DNA from: Candidatus Woesearchaeota archaeon
GTDB taxonomy: Archaea > Nanobdellota > Nanobdellia > Woesearchaeales > ARS49
Reading direction: 5' to 3'
DNA: 48,954 nt
Assembly: GCA_002687275.1 (NCBI GenBank)
Contig: NYZT01000026.1
Span: 1 to 48,954 of the forward strand
Below are positions 28,848 through 38,697 of the stretch, piece after piece. Each line of letters begins with the position of its first letter. Within the stretch, counting starts at the first letter, position 1. Made by a program: the position numbers and the translations under genes. The notes beneath the pieces are model-generated. The model had not been told where the DNA came from, did not search any database, and saw only the letters and a program-made list of their open reading frames with translations.

Positions 28848-29575
28848 GCAAAGCCTCCTGAGGGTAGCACTTGGTACACCTGTTGGACCTCAACTGCGAG
28901 ATCGCCTGCCACTCTTTTTGCTGTGTCTTCTTTGCTTACCGCCCCCAGACCTAGCTCAACAATTTTTTTGGAGTTTTTCTTCATGGCAGCGACAGGACCG
29001 CAGGTTATTTTTTGGTTGACGACGCCAACAGCGCACTTAAGCTCAACCTTCATGGTTTCCCTGCTTCCATCCACGTAGAAAGAGCCTTTTTTCAGGCTCT
29101 CTCCGTGAGGGCCTGCCTTTTTGAGCTGTTTACCTTTCATGATATGGACCTCTGCGAACGCCATGCCAAGTTTCCATCCCCTGCTGAAGACGCCGGTGGC
29201 GATGCCGGCCTCCTCGATGTTTGTTTTGGTTGCTTCCCCTTTGATGACAAAGAATGGAGAGCCTGCGAACACCGTGTGACAGACTGTCTCTTCTGGCTCT
29301 ACGTGTGCCTTGACGATGGCATCGTTAGATTCTGCGTTCCTTCCACCAACGCAAAGGACTCCGTCGCTGCTGACAAACCAGTGAAAGCGGTCATACCACT
29401 CCTTCTTCACTCTTTCCGTCTTAGCTTTTGGTATGGCCGTGGCTGCTTTGTTCTTGAGGCGTTCCATGGCCAGTATGGCCCGCTCTCGCTTCTTTCGCGC
29501 TTTCTTAGCACCCTCGTAATACCTTGCCGCGTTGACTTCTAGCGACTTGGTAAAGTCCAGCTTGATTTCCATCAT
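28844..29575 (-). CDS. NFACT-R (DUF814) domain protein
   Basis: WYDRFHWFVSSDGVLCVGGRNAESNDAIVKAHVEPEETVCHTVFAGSPFFVIKG. Confidence 0.8.
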   Translation of the reverse strand: MMEIKLDFTKSLEVNAARYYEGAKKARKKRERAILAMERLKNKAATAIPKAKTERVKKEWYDRFHWFVSSDGVLCVGGRNAESNDAIVKAHVEPEETVCHTVFAGSPFFVIKGEATKTNIEEAGIATGVFSRGWKLGMAFAEVHIMKGKQLKKAGPHGESLKKGSFYVDGSRETMKVELKCAVGVVNQKITCGPVAAMKKNSKKIVELGLGAVSKEDTAKRVAGDLAVEVQQVYQVLPSGGFA

Positions 29576-30063
29576 GTCCAGGAGCAGTCAAAAGTTTTGA
29601 CAACCGTGTTCTTGTCTGCGCAGAATACGACTTTGCCATTCACGTCTATCTTAGGCGTGAACTTGACCTGTCGTGGTCTGCCAACGTCTGGATGGGAGAA
29701 CGAGACTTGCTGAACCGCCGTCGGGTCCATGGGTTGGGCGAGCGTGCTTTCTGCGGTGTGGACGTTTTTCGTACCAATTAACTTTATCTGGACGTCCTTG
29801 ACAGCCATATCCGGACCATTTTCTAGTATGGCTTGGAACTCACCACCCTGGTCACAAACTTGGTCTATGCCGTCAATGGAGTACGCACCCACTTTGACTG
29901 CGTCGCAACCCTCGCTAACTCTCTGGGCACCTTCAACAAATTCTGCTCTGTCTTCAATGTACTTTTCCCCCCATGCCATAACTACTGTACCTATAAGGAA
30001 TGAGAATGCGATTAGGATGACGGTGGCAACAATAGGCGTGATCCCCTTTTTTGAGCCTAACAT
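29572..30063 (-). CDS. Archaeal pilin/archaellin-like protein
   Basis: MLGSKKGITPIVATVILIAFSFLIGTVVMAWG class III signal peptide-like N-terminus. Confidence 0.75.
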   Translation of the reverse strand: MLGSKKGITPIVATVILIAFSFLIGTVVMAWGEKYIEDRAEFVEGAQRVSEGCDAVKVGAYSIDGIDQVCDQGGEFQAILENGPDMAVKDVQIKLIGTKNVHTAESTLAQPMDPTAVQQVSFSHPDVGRPRQVKFTPKIDVNGKVVFCADKNTVVKTFDCSWT

Positions 30064-30125
30064 AGTGTCCTCTTTTCTTCGTTTCAACCATTCGTATTTA
30101 TAAATCTTGAGGTTCTGCAAGAGCC

Positions 30126-31127
30126 ATGCTTACGGTGTTGTGCACAGATATGGGGGCTGCCCAAGCTTTGATTCCTGTGATTACCCAAGTGAAGAACGTT
30201 CTCGTTCTAGCAGACAGTAGAGGACAGGCCAAGGTAGCCCTGAAAAAAGCAGACATTCCCTTCAGGTTACTAACCAAAAAACAAGCCATACCTCTGGGGG
30301 ATGCGTTACTAACCTCCACCACGCCCATCCAGAAAGAAAACGGAAAGATCGTTCATTACGGTCGGGAGGCAGAGGCCTGGCATCTTGCCAAGCACAAAAA
30401 AATACCTGCCATCGCCGTCATGGATAAGTACACCAAGACAGAAGTGTTTGATCTGTTCACAGAGGTAGCTACAGGCGGAAAATCGTTCCCAGACAAGGTG
30501 TGCCTGCCCCACGACTTTGCCCTAAAAGAGATGCGCAAGCTAGGCTTTCCCAGAAAGCATCTTACGGTGACGGGCAATCCCCATTTTGACAACGTCAAAA
30601 GAAAGGCAAAACGAAAGTACAAAAAACGAGTAATCCCTGTCTTCCTAAGCAGCCAACGCTACATGCTCCAGGCAGGCATGGACAACCTACCCCTGCTGAA
30701 AGTCGTCGTGGACACGGTGAAAGACGCAGATGTTGTTGTCAAACCGCACCCAAAAGACTCTGCCGCCACCATAAAACAATACCAAAAGTGCGGCGCAATC
30801 ATTGACAAAACTTCCGACACCGAAGAATGGGTTTTGAGCATGAGAGAGGACGAGTTCTGTACTGGCAGTGCGAGCACGGTGCTAGAATTTGCCACCTTTG
30901 CAGACAAGCTAGCACTAAGCATACAACTGGGCGCAACCCAGGAAGACATGATCACCAACGTCATGGGCATCACGCCCCACGCATACTCTGCCCACGCCGC
31001 AAAAACGCTCATCAAGCAAGCCCTCCACGACCAGAAGTTCCGCAATCGCTGGAAGCAACGCAGGAAGAAGCTGAAGCAAAAGAACGCCACAAAGGCCGTG
31101 ATGGAGATTTTGCAGAAATACTTATAA
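30126..31127 (+). CDS. GT-B-like predicted glycosyltransferase, paralogue 1
   Basis: VVVKPHPKD, LTVTGNPHFDNVK, STTPIQ...HYGREAEAWHLAK. Confidence 0.55.
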   Translation: MLTVLCTDMGAAQALIPVITQVKNVLVLADSRGQAKVALKKADIPFRLLTKKQAIPLGDALLTSTTPIQKENGKIVHYGREAEAWHLAKHKKIPAIAVMDKYTKTEVFDLFTEVATGGKSFPDKVCLPHDFALKEMRKLGFPRKHLTVTGNPHFDNVKRKAKRKYKKRVIPVFLSSQRYMLQAGMDNLPLLKVVVDTVKDADVVVKPHPKDSAATIKQYQKCGAIIDKTSDTEEWVLSMREDEFCTGSASTVLEFATFADKLALSIQLGATQEDMITNVMGITPHAYSAHAAKTLIKQALHDQKFRNRWKQRRKKLKQKNATKAVMEILQKYL

Positions 31128-31245
31128 TCTCAGGAGGCTTTCTACACTAGCTTCTCCCAGGGTTGATGGGTGCCCTGCAAGGATGTCTAGCCGACCCACG
31201 CCTGGGCTTGCTAACCTTTATATGTGCCTCTTTCCTTTTTCTACA

Positions 31246-32328
31246 ATGGATGATTTGTCTAAAACCACGGCAGCTTTTTACATAACCGACGTGGGTAGTT
31301 TAGAGGCATTACAGCCCTTATTTGAGCATTTCAACGCCATTATTTTTGCAGATCCTCATGGTCAGGCCTACAAAAGAATGGACAGGGAGCAAACCACCCC
31401 ACTCTCCCGCGCGGATGGTCTGAGCCAAATATTCACGGACTTGCCTCCGGACATTCTCGTGACAGGCACCACGCCACACCAGCTAGCCAACGGTCATTAC
31501 GGTCGAGAGGCATCATTGTGGGATCTTGCACGAGCGTATGATGTGCCCTCTGTGGCCTTGTGGGACAAGTGGGACCCTACAGAAGTGAATTCCCGCCTGG
31601 AAATAGTGGCTGGATCCACTCCAACACCCGAAGCCACTGGAAATTATACGGCTCCTGATGTACTGTTAATGCCGAGCAACCATGCAACAGTAGAACTTAC
31701 AGGGCTCATAACCGAACTTTCACTATCTGAATTCCCTAAGTTAGTGTCAACAGGCAATCCACGCCATGACCTGCTTAAGGCAAGAAAGGAAACCGAGCTG
31801 TTCAGCCTCCCTGTGAACAACATCCCTGTGCTGTTAAGCTCAGAAAACTACATGGTCGAGCACGGTACCTCCAACGTTACGCTTTTATCCTGGCTGACAG
31901 CCGAGTCCCTCAACGTCTTCCACTGGTTGGTGTGCTACCATCCAAAAGATACCGCAGAAACCGTAGACGCGTACAGGGAAACCTTGGGAGATCGTGGCGA
32001 GATAGTGGACAGGGACCGGTATGACACCTCGCATATTGTTCGATGCACACCACGCTTTGTGGTGGGCACGAACAGCACACTACTAGAAGACGCCATCATC
32101 CAAGGCATTCCTGCATTAAGCATCCAGCCAGGTTTTGATGGGGACGTGTGCGATCTCAGCAGGCAAGGAGTCATTCCACGCGCGACAACCCCTGCCCATA
32201 TGGGTGCTGCGTTAGAACTGTACTCGCAAGGCTCGAAGTTTGTTCCATCCATGGAAAAGTATAGAGAAGATATAGATGGTGGGGCAACCGCGCGCGTGCT
32301 GGACGAGATCTCTTGCCTAAACACTTAA
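31246..32328 (+). CDS. GT-B-like predicted glycosyltransferase, paralogue 2
   Basis: VTGTTPHQLANGHYGREASLWDLA, VSTGNPRHDLLKA, PVLLSSENYM, VCYHPKDTAE; colinear with paralogue 1. Confidence 0.55.
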   Translation: MDDLSKTTAAFYITDVGSLEALQPLFEHFNAIIFADPHGQAYKRMDREQTTPLSRADGLSQIFTDLPPDILVTGTTPHQLANGHYGREASLWDLARAYDVPSVALWDKWDPTEVNSRLEIVAGSTPTPEATGNYTAPDVLLMPSNHATVELTGLITELSLSEFPKLVSTGNPRHDLLKARKETELFSLPVNNIPVLLSSENYMVEHGTSNVTLLSWLTAESLNVFHWLVCYHPKDTAETVDAYRETLGDRGEIVDRDRYDTSHIVRCTPRFVVGTNSTLLEDAIIQGIPALSIQPGFDGDVCDLSRQGVIPRATTPAHMGAALELYSQGSKFVPSMEKYREDIDGGATARVLDEISCLNT

Positions 32329-32353
32329 ATACGTCGAGATAAGCATTCCTCTT

Positions 32354-32884
32354 ATGGCTGAAGAAGGACAAGACTGCATTTTTTGTCAGATAGCCAACGG
32401 CCAAGTGCCCGCCAAGAAGGTGTACGAGGATGCGAGCTTCATGGCTGTGTTGGACATCAACCCTGCCAATCCTGGCCATGTCTTGTTGCTGCCAAAAACC
32501 CACACCTCTGTCTACCCGCAACTCAGCGAGTCCGACTCTTCTGGAGCAGGAATGCTGTGCAAGAAAATTTCTCTCGCCATGATCCAAGGATTGGGCGTCC
32601 AAGGAACAACCATCTTTGTGGCCAACGGCGGCGTTGCCGGCCAGCGAGCCCCCCACCTAATCATCCACGTCATCCCCCGCATGCAAGGAGATAATCTCTT
32701 CCAACCACACCCTGTCAAGCCCGTAGATGGCATGCCCACTCCCGCTGATGTGCCGGAGGGAAAGAAAGAAGATAAGGGGGAAGACGAGGGCGAAGAAGAA
32801 AAGAAAGACCCTCCCTCAGACAAGCAAGCTGCGCCAGCAAAAGAGATAGATCTTGACGCGATCGCGGAGGTGCTCGGTGGCTGA
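32354..32884 (+). CDS. HIT-superfamily protein with altered catalytic triad
   Basis: DCIFCQIANGQVPAKKVYEDASFMAVLDINPANPGHVLLLPKTH; triad reads PHLIIHVIPR. Confidence 0.85.
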   Translation: MAEEGQDCIFCQIANGQVPAKKVYEDASFMAVLDINPANPGHVLLLPKTHTSVYPQLSESDSSGAGMLCKKISLAMIQGLGVQGTTIFVANGGVAGQRAPHLIIHVIPRMQGDNLFQPHPVKPVDGMPTPADVPEGKKEDKGEDEGEEEKKDPPSDKQAAPAKEIDLDAIAEVLGG

Positions 32885-33362
32885 CTGTCCTGTATGCCTT
32901 GCGAAGAAAGAGGACGAGGACACGCTCGTCTCCACGATCAAAACAGAAGACGGCATGGTGGTGGTTCCCAAAGAACACGTCGCCATACTAGAACAGACAC
33001 CTGACGATGTGGTGGGAGCCATGTTTGTCAAGGCAAACCTGGCCCTGCTCCAGATGTTCGAGACAGGCATCCAAGGAGCTAATCTTATTTTGAACAACGG
33101 CGTCACCGCAGGCCAAGCCCTACCCCATGTCGCCCTGCAGTTAGTAGAAAGAAAAGAAAACGACGGATTATTTCCCTTGTGGCAGCCCAAGCAATTGCCA
33201 GAGGACGCCATGAACCAGATACAAGAAAAGATGACCGAGGCCATCCAGAACACGGACGCGCCAGCAGAGGACAAGCCAAAGACAGAAAGCAAACCCCAAA
33301 CAAAGAACGAAGAAAAGAAAGAGAACGCGTTTATCCGCCGCGTTTTCCGCCGTGTGCCTTAG
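32877..33362 (+). CDS. HIT-like protein, degenerate
   Basis: ADCPVCLAKKEDEDTLVSTIKTEDGMVVVPKEHV; triad region PHVALQLVER; GTG start overlaps upstream stop. Confidence 0.75.
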   Translation: MADCPVCLAKKEDEDTLVSTIKTEDGMVVVPKEHVAILEQTPDDVVGAMFVKANLALLQMFETGIQGANLILNNGVTAGQALPHVALQLVERKENDGLFPLWQPKQLPEDAMNQIQEKMTEAIQNTDAPAEDKPKTESKPQTKNEEKKENAFIRRVFRRVP

Positions 33363-33491
33363 CCATCTCGGCATGTAATGAAGAGAGAACGATTTTTGCG
33401 ATAATGACTACTGCAACAATGCCTGCCATGATCACAAAATCGCGAACATCCATGCACTCCGTCCAGCCCTAACAGTATATAAAAATATCGT

Positions 33492-34337
33492 TCATATCAC
33501 GGCCTGTAGGAATATTGTTAGCAGAGAGCCGTGCCATAACGTCACCACAAAAGCAATCAAGAAGCTAGGGATAAAAGGAATGCCGGTTCTGACAAGCACC
33601 TTGTCTACCTTGCCTTGCTTGCCCAGGGCTTGCAGGTGTGCGATCTCTTTTGCACTAAGACCTGTGGAGTCTCTGCCCACGATGGTCTTTCCTTGTACTT
33701 TGATGTCTTCGCCAATCCAGTCCCCCAAGGTTAGCCTGTCAGGCTTGGCATAGTACTGCAGGCAGGACAGCTGGACTGCGTGAGAGAAAGGAAGCAAGTA
33801 GAACAGTGCCGGAAACAGCAACGCTATGAACAACATGGGCCAGTACGGCATTAGCACGTACAAGACCAAGGTCATCATGATGCCTGCCGCGCTGGCATAC
33901 CGCACCCAACTAAATAAGTTCATGCTCACGATGAACTGCTTTCTAAAATCGTGATAGTGGTGGACGGCTAGCCATGCAAGCCAAGCCATGCTGTACAGAG
34001 CCCCGCACAACAACAGGTTGATCAAAAAGGCAAGCCAGATGCCATCTAGAGAGAGCTGGATGCCGATGAAACTTCCCATGACTGCCAGCATGCCCACGTC
34101 TCCGCCGCCCCACTGTCTCGTGTAGAATAATGAAGCGCCAAGAGCAAAGAACGCCAGACAACCCATCAGTCGGGAAACTATAGGGGCCCAGTTGTCTGTG
34201 TACGCTCCGGTGAGCGCTGCTAGTCCTAGACCTGCAAACACGCTCGCATAGCACAGCCAGTCTGAGACCTCCCTCGTCTGGAGATCGGTGACGCTAGCAA
34301 TGGTCAGTATGGCTAACAACACAATCCAATCAAGCAT
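33492..34337 (-). CDS. Class A24 prepilin/preflagellin peptidase
   Basis: ASVTDLQTREVSDWLCYA and GGGDVGMLAVMGSFIG motifs; multiple TMs. Confidence 0.88.
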   Translation of the reverse strand: MLDWIVLLAILTIASVTDLQTREVSDWLCYASVFAGLGLAALTGAYTDNWAPIVSRLMGCLAFFALGASLFYTRQWGGGDVGMLAVMGSFIGIQLSLDGIWLAFLINLLLCGALYSMAWLAWLAVHHYHDFRKQFIVSMNLFSWVRYASAAGIMMTLVLYVLMPYWPMLFIALLFPALFYLLPFSHAVQLSCLQYYAKPDRLTLGDWIGEDIKVQGKTIVGRDSTGLSAKEIAHLQALGKQGKVDKVLVRTGIPFIPSFLIAFVVTLWHGSLLTIFLQAVI

Positions 34338-34374
34338 GAGGGGAAGGGAGATGCACAGTTTAAAGCTCTTTGGG

Positions 34375-35109
34375 TTACGGCTTTGCTTGCTTGTACAACT
34401 CGTAGAAAAACTGGCGGAACTGAGCGGTAATCGTGTGGCTGGTGATGACTATCGTGGTGGGCTTGTCCTTCCAGTTCACCACGACAAGTTTGTTTCCCAC
34501 GATGACGATACCTTGGGGATACACAAATTTGGTAAACCTCACCTTGATACGTCTTACGATGTCTTTTCCGTACCGGAATAGGATGTGGCGGGGGGGGTCG
34601 TTGGACAACACGCGCATCTTTAGTCCTTGCTCTACCCTGCGCCAGGTGAGATTAGCGTAAAAGCGGTTGATGTCAGGATCTTCATGCTCCTCGCCAAAGC
34701 TAAAACTAAGGTACTCGTCCCCTTTTTTGGCTTGACGAACGAGGTTGTAGATGGAGTTAAAGACTGCTTGCTTTCCCTCGTACAGCTCAACGGTTTGCCT
34801 GTCCTCTGCTTGCTTGCTTTTTTCCTTCAACCCTGGTAGTATCTCTAAGAACTGCGCCTTTCGTTCATCATAATAATGAATTATCTGTTCTGGCTCTGCA
34901 GCCTGGAAGTGTTTGGTGTGTTTGATGGTGACGTAGCTTACCAAGGATTTTTCCATTAATCTGTCTAAGACCTCGTAAATCTTAGAGCTGGGAATGCCTG
35001 TTTTTTTCACGATGCTACCTACGGTGCTCGTGCCTAACTCTAAGAGTGCAAGATATGCTTTTGCCTCTCTTTTGGACAATCCTAGCTGTTCTAACGTCGT
35101 GGTGTCCAT
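34375..35109 (-). CDS. TrmB-family transcriptional regulator
   Basis: LEQLGLSKREAKAYLALLELGTSTVGSIVKKTGIPSSKIYEVLDRLMEKSLVSYV. Confidence 0.9.
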   Translation of the reverse strand: MDTTTLEQLGLSKREAKAYLALLELGTSTVGSIVKKTGIPSSKIYEVLDRLMEKSLVSYVTIKHTKHFQAAEPEQIIHYYDERKAQFLEILPGLKEKSKQAEDRQTVELYEGKQAVFNSIYNLVRQAKKGDEYLSFSFGEEHEDPDINRFYANLTWRRVEQGLKMRVLSNDPPRHILFRYGKDIVRRIKVRFTKFVYPQGIVIVGNKLVVVNWKDKPTTIVITSHTITAQFRQFFYELYKQAKP

Positions 35110-35218
35110 ACTGTACCGTACAAAACAGGAGCATATAAAGATTGCTGTTAAACCACTCCCTTTGGGGGTAGATTCTATTTACATAGGTGGCACGCCTCTA
35201 TGGTCATAGGTGAAACTA

Positions 35219-36334
35219 ATGAATAAACTACTACCTATCCTATTGCTAGTGCTGGCTGCCTGTGGCACGCCAGAGGCTGTCCGTATTGGCGTGGTTGCCC
35301 CTCTCACAGGGCCTGCTGCCAGCTACGGAGAGCCAAGCGCGCTCGCACTCCAGGTGGGCGCAGACATCATAAACGAACGAGGCGGAATCCTCGGCAGACC
35401 CGTAGAACTCGTGCTCCAAGACGGTGAGTGCAATCCCGCAAAAGCGGTCACAGCAGCCAAACACCTCATCGAAGTGGAGGGCCTGTCCGTCCTTTTAGCA
35501 GGCAGCTGCAGTTCAGAAAGCCTGGCCATAGCGCCTGTTGCTAACGACAACAAAGTGCTACAAGTGGCCACCATCACCTCTGCTGACAGCTACTCTGATG
35601 CTGGAAAGTACAGCTTTCGTGTGTTTCCGACATCTGCTTTCTACATTGGAAAGCAGGCACAGCTAGCCCTGCAAGATGGCATCACAAGCATCGTGATCAT
35701 CTATGAGCAGAAGGCCTACCCGCAGTCTGTCTTCACAGCTTTCAAAAACGGCTTTGAAGCACAAGGAGGTATGGTGGTGCAAGAGCATGCCTTCCCTTCA
35801 GAGGAGACGGACTTTAGATCCTATCTGCTAAAGGCGAAGGAGTCTGGCGCCCAAGCCATACTCTTCTCAGCCCAGGGAACCTCCAGCGCAGTAAACTTTC
35901 TGAAACACTTCCACGAGCTCAACCTGCAAGACAGGTTCAAGCTCATCGGCAACAACGTGGTTGTGGCTAAGAAAGTGTTTGATGAGAGCCAAGGGCTGAA
36001 TGCCTTTGTAACTGCTGTGGATGCCTACGCAGACCGGAGCACGCCCCAGGCACAAGAGCTATTATCACGCTATGCCGCCAAGTACGGACAAGAGCCACAG
36101 ACCAACTTTGGCTACGTGGCCGCCTCGTACGATCGCTTGTTCCTTGTTGCAGAGGCCATGGAAGCCTGTGGCACCACCGACACGGACTGCATGAGCAGCC
36201 ATCTTAGCGCTGTCAAGGGCTACCGAGGCGTGTATGGTTCTCTGAGCTTTGACGACAAGGGGGATGTGACCTCTTCGATAGCAATCCACCATCTGGACGC
36301 CGAGGGAAACCATGTCTGGCAACCCATCGTCTAG
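35219..36334 (+). CDS. LivJ-like periplasmic binding lipoprotein
   Basis: MNKLLPILLLVLAACGTPEAVRIGVVAPLTGPAASYGEPSALALQVGADIINERGGILGR. Confidence 0.88.
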   Translation: MNKLLPILLLVLAACGTPEAVRIGVVAPLTGPAASYGEPSALALQVGADIINERGGILGRPVELVLQDGECNPAKAVTAAKHLIEVEGLSVLLAGSCSSESLAIAPVANDNKVLQVATITSADSYSDAGKYSFRVFPTSAFYIGKQAQLALQDGITSIVIIYEQKAYPQSVFTAFKNGFEAQGGMVVQEHAFPSEETDFRSYLLKAKESGAQAILFSAQGTSSAVNFLKHFHELNLQDRFKLIGNNVVVAKKVFDESQGLNAFVTAVDAYADRSTPQAQELLSRYAAKYGQEPQTNFGYVAASYDRLFLVAEAMEACGTTDTDCMSSHLSAVKGYRGVYGSLSFDDKGDVTSSIAIHHLDAEGNHVWQPIV

Positions 36335-36376
36335 TTCAGGGATTCGTAAACTTTATTAACCACCTGACCTGCCAAA

Positions 36377-36550
36377 ATGGCAGTGTCAAGTGGGATGAAA
36401 AAGGTTGAGGACATTTTGAAAGAGATCGATCGCTTAGAGAAGAATCACTACTTCATGTATTTTGTTGAGCCTATGCAAAGAAAAGAAAGCGCCAAGCACC
36501 TACAAGAGGAGCGAATCAGGACGCTGAAGTGGGTGCTAGGCGATCATTAA
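36377..36550 (+). CDS. Small hypothetical protein (57 aa)
   Basis: MAVSSGMKKVEDILKEIDRLEKNHYFMYFVEPMQRKESAKHLQEERIRTLKWVLGDH; TATA-like TTTATTAA upstream. Confidence 0.4.
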   Translation: MAVSSGMKKVEDILKEIDRLEKNHYFMYFVEPMQRKESAKHLQEERIRTLKWVLGDH

Positions 36551-36575
36551 TATATGAGCGATCACTAACAAGTCC

Positions 36576-37163
36576 ATGCGCAAACTGTTATGGTTCCTCA
36601 TTTTTGTCCAAGCATTAATTCTCGTACGCAACTCAGTTTTTAACGACTGGGGGGCGTTCTACTGGTTCTGTGATTCTGCTGCGCTAGTGTTTGCCATAGC
36701 GGTATACTACAAAAACACAGACGCCATCAAAGGCGTGTTGAACGTGGGATTGGTGGCCCAAATCATCTGGCTCGTGGACTTTGCCAGCGGGCTCACCGGC
36801 CATTTTGTTCTTGGTGTTACTGAATATGCGTTTTCGTACCTAAACACACCATGGATTCTGGTGCCGTTGCTCATGCACGTCGCCACGCCTGCCATCATGC
36901 TCTGGCAGACGCGCAAGCACAAACCCAATCGTAAGGCACTAGCCTGGTCGTTTGGCTACCTCATCTTGCTGTTCGTCTTAGCACTTGCCGCGCCTGTTGA
37001 GGAGAACGCGAGCTGTGTCAGAGAGATCTGCGGCCTGGAGACCATACGATTACCCGCGTACACCTTGCTCTGGCCGGTATACTCTTTCATAATCATGGTG
37101 CTGCCTGCCCACCTCTTGCAATGGCTGGCCTACCTAGCCTCGCATCATGATGGTGTTGCCTGA
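36576..37163 (+). CDS. Multi-pass membrane protein
   Basis: 195 aa, several hydrophobic segments. Confidence 0.55.
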   Translation: MRKLLWFLIFVQALILVRNSVFNDWGAFYWFCDSAALVFAIAVYYKNTDAIKGVLNVGLVAQIIWLVDFASGLTGHFVLGVTEYAFSYLNTPWILVPLLMHVATPAIMLWQTRKHKPNRKALAWSFGYLILLFVLALAAPVEENASCVREICGLETIRLPAYTLLWPVYSFIIMVLPAHLLQWLAYLASHHDGVA

Positions 37164-37916
37164 CTCGTAACGCTTCAATCCTGCGTAAAACATGCCAATA
37201 GCTAGCAAGAAGAAGCCTAGCGTGACCCCAACCATGTATCCCATCCACACCCAACTAAAGTCTCGCATTAAGGCCACAGGAACGCCTGAGACCATGCCTG
37301 CCGGGAAGATGAAAATAATGAAAAACTTGGTGAGGCCTCCAAAGATGGATAGTGGATAGCTGGAGATGATCAAAAAGCAATCTCTAGAGGCAGACGCTGC
37401 TTCCTTAAACCTGCCAAACCAAAAGCCCAACGAGTTAACCACTATGCCAAAGCTGATCAGCATCAGTGCGCCAAGGAGAGAGCTGACGACGAACAACCAT
37501 GCGTGCTGTGCAGGAACAAAAAAGAAGGCCACACAAATACCAAACGCAAGGTCTCCGATGGCAGGATAGTTAAACCTAGAAATCACGTGGAGTAGAACGT
37601 TCTTGGGCAGCGTGAGATAATAATCCAGCTTGCCCTCCTCGATGTGCCTTGCTATCTTGCCCGAAGAGTTGAAGAACCCTGAGCACAGCCCAAACGAGGT
37701 GGTGGTTATCGCCCAGAGAATGGCCACCTCGTTAAATCCCCAACCGTTCAGGTTCCCAAACCGTTGGAAGAACAGCCACCAGAAGAAAACCCAGAACACG
37801 TCGTTGAAGAACATGCCAACACTTTGTATCAAAAAGTTTGCTTTGTACTCCATGGCGGCTGCTAGCTCGAGCTGGAAGTACTTAACGATGAACGCAAAGT
37901 TAGACCTAACCCCCAT
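37134..37916 (-). CDS. ABC-2 type transporter permease
   Basis: 260 aa; EYKANFLIQSVGMFFNDVFWVFFWWLFFQRFGNLNGWG. Confidence 0.8.
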   Translation of the reverse strand: MGVRSNFAFIVKYFQLELAAAMEYKANFLIQSVGMFFNDVFWVFFWWLFFQRFGNLNGWGFNEVAILWAITTTSFGLCSGFFNSSGKIARHIEEGKLDYYLTLPKNVLLHVISRFNYPAIGDLAFGICVAFFFVPAQHAWLFVVSSLLGALMLISFGIVVNSLGFWFGRFKEAASASRDCFLIISSYPLSIFGGLTKFFIIFIFPAGMVSGVPVALMRDFSWVWMGYMVGVTLGFFLLAIGMFYAGLKRYESGNTIMMRG

Positions 37917-38697
37917 TTATGGAAACCTCCCTAACTCCTCTCTTGTACACCATCAACGCAATACCGAGAAGTGCCACGATCCAGAGGGCCTGGCCGAGCA
38001 AAATGCGGAAAAACTCTGCCACAGAAAAGTGCACGAAGAGCTTTGCAGGACCGTACATCGCGAACGCAAACGGCAGCTTGTGGAGTATGGGCTGGATCCA
38101 GGCAGGATACATCTCAAAGGGCATGAACATGCCTCCCAAGATGAACATGAACTTGGTGTGGATCCACGCCAACGCGTGCGTTTGCTCTAGCCATAGTGCA
38201 GACAGGCCGTAGATGATCACGAACAAGAAGTTCAGGGCTAGCGCGCCGGCGAAAATGACTAAGAGAAACGGAATGCTCGCGAAGCTGAAAGGTATGGGTC
38301 CTACAAACAGGTAGGCAAGGACTACGGCAAACGCGCCAAAGAAGAGCGTGACAAAGGTTGCGTAGCCAAACAACTTAGACATCCACATGGCAATAAAGTT
38401 GATAGGTTTAAGCAAGGACAGGCTAAAATTTCCAGACTGAATCTCTTTTTCCATGTCCTCAACGTTATGCGAACCGTTCGAAAAGGTGTTGAGCTCTGCT
38501 ATCGCAAGATACCAGATCATCTGGGCGATGGTAAATCCCTCTATCGTGTCCTTTGTTCCATAGACGGTCTTCCAGATTTGCAAGAACACAAAAATGATGA
38601 CAAAGAGTATGGTGGCCCAGACGATGGAGTTCGAACTATGGGTGAGTTCGTGGTGAAATTCCGCTTTGGCGACATGCCAATATTTGACCAGGCTCAT
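37906..38697 (-). CDS. ABC-2 type transporter permease
   Basis: MSLVKYWHVAKAEFHHELTHSSNSIVWATILFVIIFVFLQIW; operon with ATPase. Confidence 0.8.
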   Translation of the reverse strand: MSLVKYWHVAKAEFHHELTHSSNSIVWATILFVIIFVFLQIWKTVYGTKDTIEGFTIAQMIWYLAIAELNTFSNGSHNVEDMEKEIQSGNFSLSLLKPINFIAMWMSKLFGYATFVTLFFGAFAVVLAYLFVGPIPFSFASIPFLLVIFAGALALNFLFVIIYGLSALWLEQTHALAWIHTKFMFILGGMFMPFEMYPAWIQPILHKLPFAFAMYGPAKLFVHFSVAEFFRILLGQALWIVALLGIALMVYKRGVREVSINGG

